Positions 11,560 to 22,237 of a stretch of DNA of 64,000 bases are shown in pieces. Each line of letters begins with the position of its first letter. Positions within the stretch are counted from its first letter, which is position 1. The translations under genes were made by a program, and so were the position numbers. The stretch is from contig NC_134398.1 in assembly GCF_050003625.1 (NCBI RefSeq), positions 79,516,003-79,580,002 of the forward strand, in the 5' to 3' direction. Origin of the DNA: Haematobia irritans. Its lineage: Eukaryota > Arthropoda > Insecta > Diptera > Muscidae. The notes under the pieces are model-generated. The model ran no database searches and was not told the DNA's origin. It saw nothing but the letters and a program-made list of their open reading frames with translations.

Positions 11560-12545
11560 CACGGACGAAAAAGACTGTTTTTCATATGTTTGGGTGTAAA
11601 AATTATATATTTGGAACACAAATTTTTTAACACAATATTTTTAAGTGCAAGCATATGATGTTCATAAACTAGCATAACATCCCAGCAAAAAATTTGGAAG
11701 TTCTTCTTAAGGCACAACTTTAAAAGCACTTCCAAAAATGTCCTCCCAAAGATTTTCTTTATTTTAACTGCACAGGAAGTTCATTTGAGTCAATTTTTTA
11801 TAACTCGCTTTTTTCATATTTTAATGAGAAATTTAAAACTTTATTGTTTCAAATGGGTTAAAAACAGATTAAAAATTAATAAAATAGTGCAAATTATTTA
11901 AATTTTGCCGAAAAAAAATGCTAAATCCTTTCTAGAAAAATTTGCAAATTTTTGAAAATATTTAATGTCAAACGTTCCAGACAAGCGTATGATGCATTAA
12001 AAATCATAAAAAGAAAAAATTATTTATTCGTCAAAATATCACAAAATTTCATTATTCACATCCAAATCACACCTTAAGAAGTGATGCAAATTCAGTGCAA
12101 CGGCTGTTGAAATTGTGGACATCCGTCCTATGACAAGCCCATTTTGCACCACTTCCGGATCCAAAAAGAACATTTTCACTACTTTTTTGGAGACGCATTA
12201 TTGCTGGGATGTTTGGGACATATATGTTAATATGTAAGAACATATTATGTTTGGGACATAAAATGTTTCTAAATATAGTATGCTTAGATTCAAACATATA
12301 TTAATTTAGAAATAGCCTATAAATATATATAGAGGGTATGCTGCAAGTAAAATAATGGCGCCTTAAAAATATATCCATACAAACAAAATTTAATTAAATT
12401 TTTTTTCTACCAGTGTATGCCCTAAGGTGAAACATAATATGTTTGAATAATATAAACAATATTTTGTTTGGGTCAATCCTGAAAATATATATGGTTCAAG
12501 CAAAATGTGTTTGGGTATATGTTACAGAAGCGATTTTTTTGAGGG
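11560..12545 (+). repeat. M repeat, copy 2, interrupted
   Basis: Begins ACACGGACGAAAAAGACTG and ends GAAGCGATTTTTTTGAGGGT, as at 32925-33412. It is split by the CCCAGC element at 11681-12208; removing that element restores CATAACATGTTTGGGACATA as in other copies. Confidence 0.8.
11681..12208. mobile_element. CCCAGC-ended element A, AT duplication
   Basis: A 528-bp insertion with ends CCCAGCAA...TTGCTGGG, flanked by AT (11679-11680 and 12209-12210). The empty site is seen in M copies at 33042-33055 and 43441-43457. No coding capacity was found. Same ends and target as 22238-23674. A 2-bp AT duplication is reported for the ISL2EU superfamily; that placement is inference. Confidence 0.8.
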
Positions 12546-12676
12546 TGTAGTTTTATGGTGTATGGATGTTGGGAATAGAGCTGTTTCGGATTTCCACATC
12601 CTTATCAGTTCCCTTTATTGGACGATCTACTCATTTCAATTATTGAACTACCAATATAGTTTTTATTTGAAACATA

Positions 12677-12935
12677 CACAGAAAAAATTTTCTTGAAAAT
12701 TTTTCCAATTAAAGTCTTAATTGAGTTTTAAAAAATATTCAATTAAACATTCAATTGATTCATGATTTTTTTTTTTAATTTAAACAAAAATCAATCACAA
12801 AAAGTAATAGTTTCAATTAATTTTTTAATTGACTTTCAGTTTTTTTATTTATTTTACTTTCAATTAATTTTTTAATTGATATTTCATTTTTGTGATTGAA
12901 GACATTTCAATTCAAACAAAAAAAAAAATTGTGCG
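12677..12935. mobile_element. AT-rich palindromic MITE
   Basis: TA-flanked (12675-12676, 12936-12937). The left end CACAGAAAAAATTTT mirrors the right end AAAAAAATTGTGCG. The interior repeats the palindromic word TCAATTAATTTTTTAATTGA. Non-coding. Confidence 0.5.
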
Positions 12936-13034
12936 TAGCATCCAAATTTGAACTATAAGTGGTCGTTAACGCGTATTTAAAGAAATTTGATATCACATCA
13001 AAAAATAAAATAGATAAACAATTTAGAAGTGAAT

Positions 13035-13135
13035 TGATTCCTAAAGTTATTCTTAACTTTTCCGCTTCTTTAGCTCGGAATCATTACAAAAAACATTAGT
13101 GTAGACAAAAGCTTTGGGTACAGAATGTGATCTAA
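13035..13135 (+). repeat. Fragment of CACTG-b MITE
   Basis: CCGCTTCTTTAGCTCGGAAT and the following AAAGCTTTGGGTACAGAATGTG match the right part of 38631-39287 and 60019-60655. The rest is missing. Confidence 0.55.
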
Positions 13136-13452
13136 AAAATTCTATCCATGTTTTCCAGAATTTTCCATTAACAAAAATATTTTTTATTTGTTATACTTTT
13201 CAACATTTAAATGATTCCCACCGTTCTAATCGCGATTTTGCTACAATAATAATACCTTAATAATATAAAAAATTCGTTCCTGACAAAACGAAACAATTGT
13301 TAATTCGTTTTCATTGTGGTTTGAAATAACTGGGTGATAATTTTTTTTTTGTTTTGCGAATTAGTAAACCAGAAAATGGAAAATTTTCGGTAATGGAATC
13401 ATCTTAACCAAAATTTTGGTCCAGTTCATTGCAATCTGGAAGGCAGCCTCAT

Positions 13453-15476
13453 TATACCCTTCACCACTACTGTGGTACAGGGTATAATAAGTTTGGGCAT
13501 TTGTATGCACAAAAGGAAAAGTCTGAGACCCATCGTTTAGTATACCGATCGTCTTAGAAATAAATTCTGAGTCCGCCTGTTTGTCCGTCTGTCTGTCTGT
13601 TCATGCACTGAAAAAACAGTGAACCCACCAGGAAAGATAACTTTCGATTAATTTTAGAAAATTTGGAACTTTTTTAGAAAATTTTAACTAAACGGTATTA
13701 CAAGCGCTGGCATCACTCCGATATGGCAAAAATAAATAAATTTTTTTCGACAAATTCAAGAAAATTTATTAGACATAACTAAATTTTTTCAATAGTTGAA
13801 GAAAATTTTGTAGTTTTAAGAGAAATCTTGGAGTTCAAAATTGCAAGAATGTCTTTAGTGACATACGAAGTTAATGATGGACACATTTTTGGTAAAATTT
13901 ACAAATTTAAAGAAATAATGAAGTATTTTGTACGAAATACGAAATTAGGAAATCTTTATGCTTTATTTGTGTATAACTTTTTCCCGTTTTTTAGTTCATT
14001 TAACTAACATACGCAAAAAATTATTTGACTAAAATAAACTTTTTCCAAACATAATGATTCTATGAACTAATATAAAGTTAATATGGCTTTAGTGAAATAG
14101 AGAGTTCACTTTTTTTGAGTGTGTATTTTTGTGCGCAAAGTACGGGTTGCAGTTTAAGTCCGATCGTCCTCAAATTTGGCATAGGGTCGTTTTGTGGAAC
14201 AAAGACAATCGCTTTTGGTTTTGGAAAAAATCGGTTCAGATTTAGATATAGCTGTCATATATATTTATCCCCGATCGATATAATTGGCGTGCTTATCAAC
14301 CGATGTTTTTCAAATTCCGTACATCCGAATATTTTATGAGTCTTGAAAAACTTGCAAAATATGAGCCAAATCGGTTCAGATTTAGATATAGGTCCCATAT
14401 ATATCTTTCGTCCGATTTGGACTTATATGGCCCCAATAGCCAGAGTTTTTCCCTGACTTGTTTCAAATTTTGCACAAGGAGTACGTTTAATAGTATCGGT
14501 AAGTGTGCCAAATTTGGTTGAAATCGGTTAAGATTTAGATATAGCTCCAATATATATCTTTCGTCCGATTTACACTCATATGACCACGGGGGCCAAAGTT
14601 ACACTCCCATTTGCGTGAAATTTTGCAGAGATTGCAGAATTATTATTATAACTATGCATGTCAAATTTAGTCAAAATCGGTTCAGATTATATATAGCTCC
14701 CATATATACGTACACCACAGTTGGGGAAATATGGTAGACTGTTTCATATTTTAGACCCATTTTCAATGGGATTTTCCTCCAATTGACTGGATAGTTTCCA
14801 CATTGAATGTATTTAATATGATATTTAAGTGTGTCAAGTTTGATCTAATTTGGTTCAGATTTAGATAAAGCCTCATTATATTCGTTTTTCCGGTTTATAC
14901 AAATATGGCCAAAATTCTCAGACTTTACATAAAATTCTGTGATGATTTCCCCATATCTTAGTCATATCATATACACTATAATGCCAGAATTTCCCAAAAA
15001 CGGTTGATTTTTAAATAAGGCTCCAAGTCGCCTGACTTGACCAAATAATATATCACAACCCACACTTGACCACATATCTTGGCGAGATCTAGCCAATATC
15101 CTTGTAAAATCGGCACTGATGAGTAAATATTACTAAAATTGTCCTATATCTCGAATACATATGTATCGCCTGATAAATCATAAATACTCTTTTGTACAAT
15201 TGCATTAACATTTCTCGCGCTTCGTATGTCCCATATTTTTTACTAGCATTGTGTTTAATCCCAGGGCGTTATCCCATTTAAATTTTAATTCTAGAGATTT
15301 TGTAGAAGTACAAAAAATTGTCTCCATTAAAAGTATTTGTATATGGAAACGCAGACCTTTATATAGCTCCCAGCAAATTTGAAATAGTTGAGATGGTAAC
15401 ACAAATGTTTGTCTACATAGTGGTGAAGGGTATAATATAGTCGGCCCCGCCCGAATTTAGACTTTAGTTACTTGTT
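13453..15476 (-). repeat. DINE-A element (reverse) with nested MITE
   Basis: Starts TTATACCCTTCACCACTACT, then a GTCTGTCTGTCTGT microsatellite, monomers with ATCGGTTCAGATTTAGATAT, and GC-rich end GCCCCGCCCGAATTTAGACT. A 516-bp MITE interrupts it at 13606-14121. It abuts a DINE-C fragment on the right. Confidence 0.75.
13606..14121. mobile_element. CACTG-a MITE
   Basis: Ends CACTGAAAAAACAGTG and CACTTTTTTTGAGTG are inverted. It is inserted in the DINE-A segment that elsewhere reads GTTGATGTATTTTTGTG, with TG on both sides (13604-13605 and 14122-14123), perhaps a mutated TA. Diverged relatives: 39960-40255 (reverse) and 61195-61640. The first 20 bases are shared with the large elements at 19999 and 53732. 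Confidence 0.7.
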
Positions 15477-16143
15477 ATTGTCCTAAAATACTTCCAGATT
15501 TCAAATTTCAGGCAAATTGGGCAAAAACTACAGTTTCTACAAGGAGATCGGTTTGTATGGGGGCTATACCAAAACATGGACCGATACTCACTATTTTCGT
15601 CAAACCTCTTAAGGGTCTTAAAATGCCTCTAGATTTCCAATTTCCGGCCAATTGGATAAAAACTACGGATTCTAGAAGCACAAGAAGTAAAATCAGGAAA
15701 TCGGTCTGTATGGGGGCTATACCAAACCATGAACCGATACTCACCATTTTCACAAAAACCAATATACTATATGGGGGCTATATCAAAACTTGGACCAATA
15801 CTCACTATTTTCGGCACACGTCTTTACGGTCCTAAACTACTTCTAGATTTCAAATGTCAGGCAAATTGGATAAAAACTATGGTTTCTACAAGCCCAAGAA
15901 ATAAAGTCGGGAGATTGGTCTATATGGGGGATATACCAAAACATGGACCCATGCTCACCATTTTCGGCACACCTCTTAAGGGTCCTAAAATAACTCTAGA
16001 TTTACAATTTCAAATAAATTGGATAAACTATATGCCCAAGACCCCGAATCGGGAGGACTGTTTATAGCAAAACCGTACCGATATTGCCCATCTACCTGCA
16101 GAGAAAAGACGGGTTTTCAGCACGATTGCGTCATTATTGCAGA
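15477..16143 (+). repeat. DINE-C fragment
   Basis: About four monomers with TATGGGGGCTATACCAAAAC and CATGGACCGATACTCAC, then a degenerate right part ending near GCAGACTCTAGCG. The terminal palindrome is absent. Confidence 0.7.
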
Positions 16144-16145
16144 CT

Positions 16146-16319
16146 CTAGCGTGCACCCTCAAAAAAATCGCTTCTCTAACATATGTTCCAAACATATTTT
16201 GCAGGAAGCACATATATTATTGGATACTGCCGAAACATTAATATGTTTGTTTTATGTCAACATATTAAATGTTTGGAAGCGTAAATATTATATGCTTGGA
16301 ATATTTTTCCCCAAAGAAG
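16146..16319 (-). repeat. M repeat fragment
   Basis: Starts CCCTCAAAAAAATCGCTTCT and continues with CATATGTTCCAAACATATTTTG. Truncated where it meets the mariner. It supplies the empty-site sequence for the MITE at 25030-25240. Confidence 0.65.
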
Positions 16320-17356
16320 ATTTTTTTGTCAAAATTCGTTTTTATTATTCAACATAGTTCCCTTCGAAGCCCAATTCATGAATTTTTTCCATCGTTCTCA
16401 ATGACTTGTGGCACGGTGCGTTGTCTTGGTGGAACAACACTTTTTTCTTCTTCATATGGGGCCGTTTTGCCGCGAGTTCGACCTTCAAACGCTCCAATAA
16501 CGCCATATAATAGTCACTGCTGATGGGTTTTCCCTTCTCAAGATAATCGATAAAAATTATTCCATGCGCATCCCAAAAAACAGAGACCATTACTTTGCCA
16601 GCGGACTTTTGAGTCTTTCCACGCTTCGGAGATGGTTCACCGATGGCTGTCCACTCAGCCGACTGTCGATTGGACTCAGGAGTGTAGTGATAGAGCCATG
16701 TTTCATCCATTGTCACATATCGACAGAAAAACTCGGGTGTATTACGAGTTAACAGCTGCAAACACCGCTCAGAATCATCAACACGTTGTTGTTTTTGGTC
16801 AAATGTGAGCTCGCGCGGCACCCATTTTGCACAGAGCTTCCGCATATCCAAATATTGATGAATGATATGACCAACACGTTCCTTTGATATCTTTAAGGCA
16901 TCTGCTGTCTCGATCAACTTCATTTTACGGTCATTCAAAACCATTTTGTGGATTTTTTGATGTTTTCGTCGGTAAACACCTCTTTCGGGCGTCCACTGCG
17001 TTCACCGTCCTCCGTGCTCATTTCACCACTCTTGAATTTTGCATACCAATCAATTATTGTTGATTTCCCTGGGGCAGAGTCCGGAAACTGATTATCAAGC
17101 CAAGTTATTGCTTCCACCTTATTTTTTCCCTTCAGAAAACAGTATTTTATAAAAACACGAAATTCCTTTTTTTCCATTTTTTTCACAATAACAAAAGTTG
17201 CTTCACAAAAGACGCTCTATCTCACAATCTAATTGACTTACAGACGTCAAATTTTGACATGAATCATTTGAAGGTTGGTACTATATAAAAAAAATATGCA
17301 TTTGATACTAGCGACGCCATCTATGTGTCAGACCGGGGACTTATCAGCCAACCTGT
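16320..17356 (-). mobile_element. Irritans-subfamily mariner (Himar1-like), defective
   Basis: The right end AGACCGGGGACTTATCAGCC...CCTGT (17330-17356) is the terminal inverted repeat known from irritans mariners, followed by TA at 17357-17358. The opposite inverted repeat is missing: the transposase 3' flank runs directly into M repeat at about 16320. The element is therefore one-ended as well as internally deleted, so it could not be mobilised as a unit. Confidence 0.9.
16345..17186 (-). pseudogene. Mariner transposase with frameshift and C-terminal deletion
   Basis: DD34D-type transposase. The N-terminal helix-turn-helix region (K-E-F-R-V-F-I-K-Y-C-F) reads from 17180, and W-V-P-R-E-L-T, the linker before the catalytic domain, lies in the second frame. 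First catalytic D is in V-T-M-D-E-T-W and second in F-H-Q-D-N-A-P-C-H. The chain then jumps from E-L-G-F-E straight to G-N-Y-V-E-stop, so the segment carrying the third aspartate is lost. A one-base frameshift near 16940 (T-D-E-N-I-K-K, then out of frame) breaks it again. Both lesions inactivate it. Residues otherwise closely follow what I know of the horn-fly mariner family, which supports a muscoid host or recent transfer. Confidence 0.92.
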
Positions 17357-18200
17357 TAGCTGTTATAGTCACCAGTAGAAAATTATCGTTATACGTTACA
17401 TTTATATAGCATAGTTTGCAGCGCCCACGAGCCCATGCAAACATAATATTATTTAACAGAAACATACATTTGTTGGCCACTTAGAGCAGTGGTTAACATG
17501 TCTGCCTTGCATGCAAAAGGTCGTGGGTTCAATCCCTGCTCCGACCGAACCACTCTTTTTTTTAATTTACACATTTATATTTATACTATATTAAATTTTT
17601 AAAATGAAACTTTGAAATGTGGGTTATTAAAGATTTACAGTCAGAAAAGAACAGTGCTTGATATAAACGAAATTGAAAGCTTTTGGATAAAATATTATTT
17701 TTTATTGCAAAAATAACAATTTTGTAACAAAAAACTATTTTTGGTATAAAAGTCTGAAATTTTGGAAGGTATTTAAAAACTCTAACAGAAGAAGAACGTT
17801 GAGTCGAGTATAAACATACATTAATAATTTTATTATATACACATACATTTAGTTAGGCGTGAACAGTTTTTTACTTGCATTTAACACCATTTTAAATGCA
17901 TTTAAAACTTATCGTGTTTTGTACTTAATTTCATTTTTACTTTTAAGGCCGGTATTAAGTTGGCATTCTCGCTCTAAAATCATCCTGTTTTGCCTTTTAC
18001 CTTTCTTTAATAATTCATTTTAAAGAAAATAAACAAAACTCGAACTTAATGCCCGCTTTTATATTTGAAGGTGTCCGTCAACTCCTCTTGGACTACTTAT
18101 TAATAAAGAGGAACTAAACTTTGTTTTTATACAATTTACTGTTTAATTTTTCACTATTTCCTCCTTTTTTCATTTTACTGTCCCAACTCTAAAAAGAGTA
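17357..18200 (+). repeat. Composite tRNA-like (T) repeat, right half
   Basis: From the mariner TA onward the sequence matches 26283-27765 and 52575-53375: GTTATAGTC, ATATAGCATAGTTTGCAGCG, a plus-strand tRNA-like module (17475-17552), then a long AT-rich tail containing GAAGAACGTTGAGTCGAG and CTTGGACTACTTATTAATAA. The left, minus-strand tRNA-like half is absent because the mariner lies at the junction. Confidence 0.7.
17475..17552 (+). repeat. tRNA-derived module (A and B boxes)
   Basis: AGAGCAGTGGTTAACATG resembles a polymerase III A box and GGTTCAATCC (17526-17535) a B box. The acceptor and anticodon stems do not pair, so this is a SINE-type promoter head, not a tRNA gene. Confidence 0.65.
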
Positions 18201-18654
18201 TAGTGCCCTTTCGTTATTTTTATGAAGATCCCTTTGTAATTATTGTATATATTCCACCGTTTTTTAAGTTCCTTTGCCTGAATATTTTGACTTACTCCTC
18301 GTACGTTCCGATTTCTTTTAACGAACCACGAAAAAATTGTGCCCATAATGCCAAAATGATAAACAAAACACATGTCCACACATATAAAATGCTGCTCTCA
18401 AGGCGAAAACACGTGCTGTGTTTTTTTTTTCAAATGTCTATTCTCTTGGTTCCGAATGTCTATTCTCTTCACTCCGAATATTCATTCTAATATTCAAATT
18501 AAATAATATTTAGACTTAAGCATATCAAATTTTTGGCCTTATCATAAAACAGTTTTCCGAAACAACATACAAGCGGTTTCACAGAAATTGCTCTCTTTTC
18601 ATTCTCTCGCTGTGTTATGTTGATATCTTTCGTCAACCCTCCCGGTTTCCATCT
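18201..18654. other. No gene recognised
   Basis: The first part continues sequence shared with 27700-27765 (CAACTCTAAAAAGAGTATAG). The remainder is AT-rich, with CT-rich runs near 18590-18690. Overlapping frames on both strands are unsupported. Confidence 0.45.
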
Positions 18655-18953
18655 CTGTTTCTTTCTCTATACTTTCTCTCTGTCGCTCTCTGAATGAAAT
18701 ATCACAGCATATATATGTTTACTCGAAATTTGTAAATTTATATATGATTACATTCACACATATTATTTGTATGAAACATTCATGCCCCAAACATAATATA
18801 TTGTAACATATTAACATAGGTGTCCCAAACATTTAGTGTTAGTTTAGAAACATTACATGTTTGCACTTAAATATATTGTGTTTAAAAATTGTGCCCGAAA
18901 CACATTTTGTTTATGTCGGAACATATGAAAAACATATTTTCCTAACAGTGTGA
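18655..18953 (-). repeat. M repeat, copy 3
   Basis: Nearly the same as 1-290, including the flanking CT-rich stretch. Ends CATATTTTCCTAACAGTGT and then abuts a DINE-C terminal fragment. Confidence 0.75.
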
Positions 18954-19112
18954 TTACAACAGACAGACGGACATAGTTATATTGTTTTAGAATTTCTCCC
19001 TAATCAAGAATATATATACCTTATATAGTCAGAAATCGATATTTCGATGTGTTACCAACGGAATGACAAACTTATTATACCCCCATCACCATTCTGTGGT
19101 GGTTGGTATAAA
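18954..19112 (+). repeat. DINE-C terminal fragment
   Basis: ACAGACAGACGGACAT, TTAGAATTTCTCCCTAATCA and the ATACCCCCATCACCATTCTG...GGTATA palindrome match 10255-10441. Only this end is present. Confidence 0.75.
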
Positions 19113-19996
19113 AAACAAAACAAATTTTATATTGTGTAAATTGCGTGTCCAGAAATTTAGGTTTCATAAACTTTCATATTAGGTACATATTTTTTTCACT
19201 GTAGAGAAATAGAATAAATCAATCTTCATGCAACAAAGTTTTTTTTTCTTAATTTAGTGTTAACAAAGGCTTCGTTGTGTTGGACAGTATGACTTCCTTC
19301 GATGGTTTTGCAATTCAATGGATGTAGATCTTAAGACCTGGAGATTCTATGCGGCTTCATGGTGACTTTAAATCTTGTTATCTATAGCCTTAATTGAAAT
19401 GCAAATCTTCTGCAATCTTCTACTATCTTCACAGCCATACTTCGTGTGTCCTTTGAGATTTCCATTTAATTTATTTAAATCATTATATTGCGCTCGTTGT
19501 GCTTTTTCGCCCTTTTTGCAAAAGGACTCCACAGAGTGGATCAAGTTCTTTTGGCTTAGAATACAGCTCTCTGTATAGTGGTAAACATTTTAATCAAATG
19601 AAGTGTATATTGTTGGACATCATTTGAATGCGGTTTCGCAATGTATAATTTGAAAGAGTGATTGAAGTAATTCTAGACTAAGTACATAATAAATTATACA
19701 CACAGAAAAAAGTACCTTCGAACATAACATAAAGGAAAAAATAAACTAGTCAAGATAACTATTTTGTTTCGATTATTTTATATTTTTGTTCAAAATAATG
19801 CAATTTACTTGATTCAGTAAACATGTCCTAAACTAAAAATATTTAGAAATAGTTCATGAACTAGAATAAAGTATGAAGTACAGCATCTAGGATGTTCTAT
19901 AAATATGCATGAAAATCTCATGTAATATAAGCAATTTTCCTTAAACAATTTACCCCGTAATTATTGCATCGGGTATTATTACATTTGCATTCATAC
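19113..19996. other. No gene or repeat recognised
   Basis: AT-rich. ACACACAGAAAAAAGTACCT near 19699 resembles a TIR-element end, but its partner was not found. Confidence 0.4.
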
Positions 19997-20419
19997 TACA
20001 CTGAAAAAACAGTGAACCCATTTCCATTGCAAAATGAACTAAACTGTAGTAATATTGACCATGATTTAGCCCTTAAGATTTTTTTCAACTTGTCTAGTTT
20101 ATAATTCTCTTAAATTTTAGTTCATCTATAACATTGTATTTTAGTTCATTTTTACAACACCATAAGATTTATATACCCCTACCAAGTTAAAAAGTCAATA
20201 TTCTTTTGGTTTACTTGCTTATTTTGTGGGAAACCCGATAATAAAAATTGGTTTACAGTCTCTTTAAAATGTCGACAACTAAACTATTTTTAAATCAATC
20301 CTTCCACAGTACAGAGAAATTAAATAATTAAAGGAACAACAAATCGTTTTACTATTATGAAAATGTTCATACATTAAAATTAAACTTTCTTTAAGCAAAA
20401 GTACTTTATTATAAAAACT

Positions 20420-21790
20420 TATGATGAAAGTTCTTAATACAATGTTTTTTGTGAATAAAAATTATGACCACGTGGAACAGAGAGTAGTTCATTTGAACTC
20501 GCTGTTTGGACATTTTGACTTATCCTTTTTTATTCATCGTAGGTAATTTTTTCACATATCTTGCTGGAAAAAATAATGAAAATTGTTAAAAATTAACACC
20601 ATGTAATGAATAATTTTTAATTCTTCATTTTAGCTTGTAACTTACCATATTTGGGGCATTTTATCAAATGGTGTAAGGAATTCAACTTTTCTTTGGAAAA
20701 CGTATCTCATAGAATTTGTTTCTGAAACAGAGATATAATGAAGTATTCTATACAAACTCATAAAACTGTGTTGTTATCGATGTGAAGGATATAATAAAAT
20801 AAACATTCTAGTTAAAATAAAGCCAATGTTTTAATAAAAAACTTACCAATTCTCTATTAAATTGTACGCTGAGGGGAAATATAAAAAGTTGTCCAAATTT
20901 ATTTGGGTTACTCTGAAATTAAATATTTATTTTTTACACTAAATAAAATTATTAAATAGGTTTCCAAAAAATCTAATGAAAAAAATAATAATATGCATAA
21001 AAAACCAACTATTCTTGATAACCCTAGATAGTCATCATTCGTCAAAATGACGACACGTGATTTCATTTTCGATTTAAAATGCACTTTAGTTTATTGGGAA
21101 ATGGTAAATTTAAGTTATACTAATTCGACGGTTTTATGAATTTTTGTTTCATACTACTTAAAACTAAATTGAATAAGAAAATAAATTCAAGTTTGGTTCA
21201 CTTTTTCGCTCACGATGAAAATTATAGCGTCTTGAAATCAGCCGTAGTCAAAATGTAGAAGGATGACGTTAATGTACAAAAAATAAGGATGACTGTCCAG
21301 GGTTAAAAGAAAGTTAAAGAATCCTTACCAATTCACTATTAAATTACAGGCAAAGGAGTACTAAAAATTTGTCCAAATTTTTAAGGGGTTATTCTGAAAT
21401 TAAATATTTTTTTTTACATTAAAAATATTACATTGGTTTCCAAAAAATTTATTAAAGAAATACTAAAATAAGGTATTAAAAACCTGTAATTTTGATGATA
21501 AAAAGGTCATAAAAACGTAAATATTCTAGTCGAAAAAAGGCAATTTTTAAAAGAAAACTTACCAATTCTCTATTTTTTAAATTTGTTCGAATCCATCTGG
21601 AGTTGCTCTGAAATTAAATATTGTTTTTACAACAAAGAAAACCATTAAACTGATTTACAAAAAAAATAATTAACAAATAATAATATACATAAAAAATATT
21701 CTTTTTAAAAGAAAGTCATATTAAAAAAATACTTACCAATTTATGAATAAACTATACGCTGAGATATAACAAAAATTTTCCAAATTCATC
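20420..21790 (-). other. Serial exon-like cassettes with splice-site consensus
   Basis: On the minus strand, GGTAAG/GTAAGT donors occur at about 21734, 21562, 21327, 20845 and 20645, most preceded by GAATTG. Each has an upstream acceptor (TTTAATTTCAG, TTCAATTCCAG or CTCTGTTTCAG) 45-76 nt away. Two of the intervals (66 nt at about 20846-20911 and 45 nt at about 21564-21608) read open in the frame starting at their first base. A further acceptor (TTTTTTCCAG, about 20565) leads to a short frame ending in TAA. Four cassettes are clearly related to each other, so they arose by duplication. Nearly all sites persist in copy 2 (54380-55510). Reading phases do not join into one clean protein, so I do not call a gene. 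Confidence 0.45.
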
Positions 21791-22237
21791 TGGAATTGAA
21801 TATTATTTTTTTACATAGAATAATAAAAATTTCAATACACTTTCAACATATTTTCCTAAATATTCTTAATAACTTTTTTCTAAACTACTGATAAAATATT
21901 AATAACTTTCATTTAAAAGGTTTAATTAACAAACACCAATATATGTCTCAAAAATCCAAAATATTCCATGCCTTTATATTCCCTTGTTGCATACCTGCTT
22001 AAAAGATGCAACAACCCACGCCAACGCCAACTGTACAACTGAAGCATGCCAAACAAAACCAAGCAAAGCCAAAACATCCCTACAACAACAAAAACACATG
22101 TGCCTTTATTGAAAACAACACCTCATCCAGCCAAAAACCTTCAACGAATAACAAACACACGCACACACAAACCACTAAATGAACAAAAATAAAAACAACC
22201 CCACGCTCATGTATACACAACAAAACTCAAGTAACAT

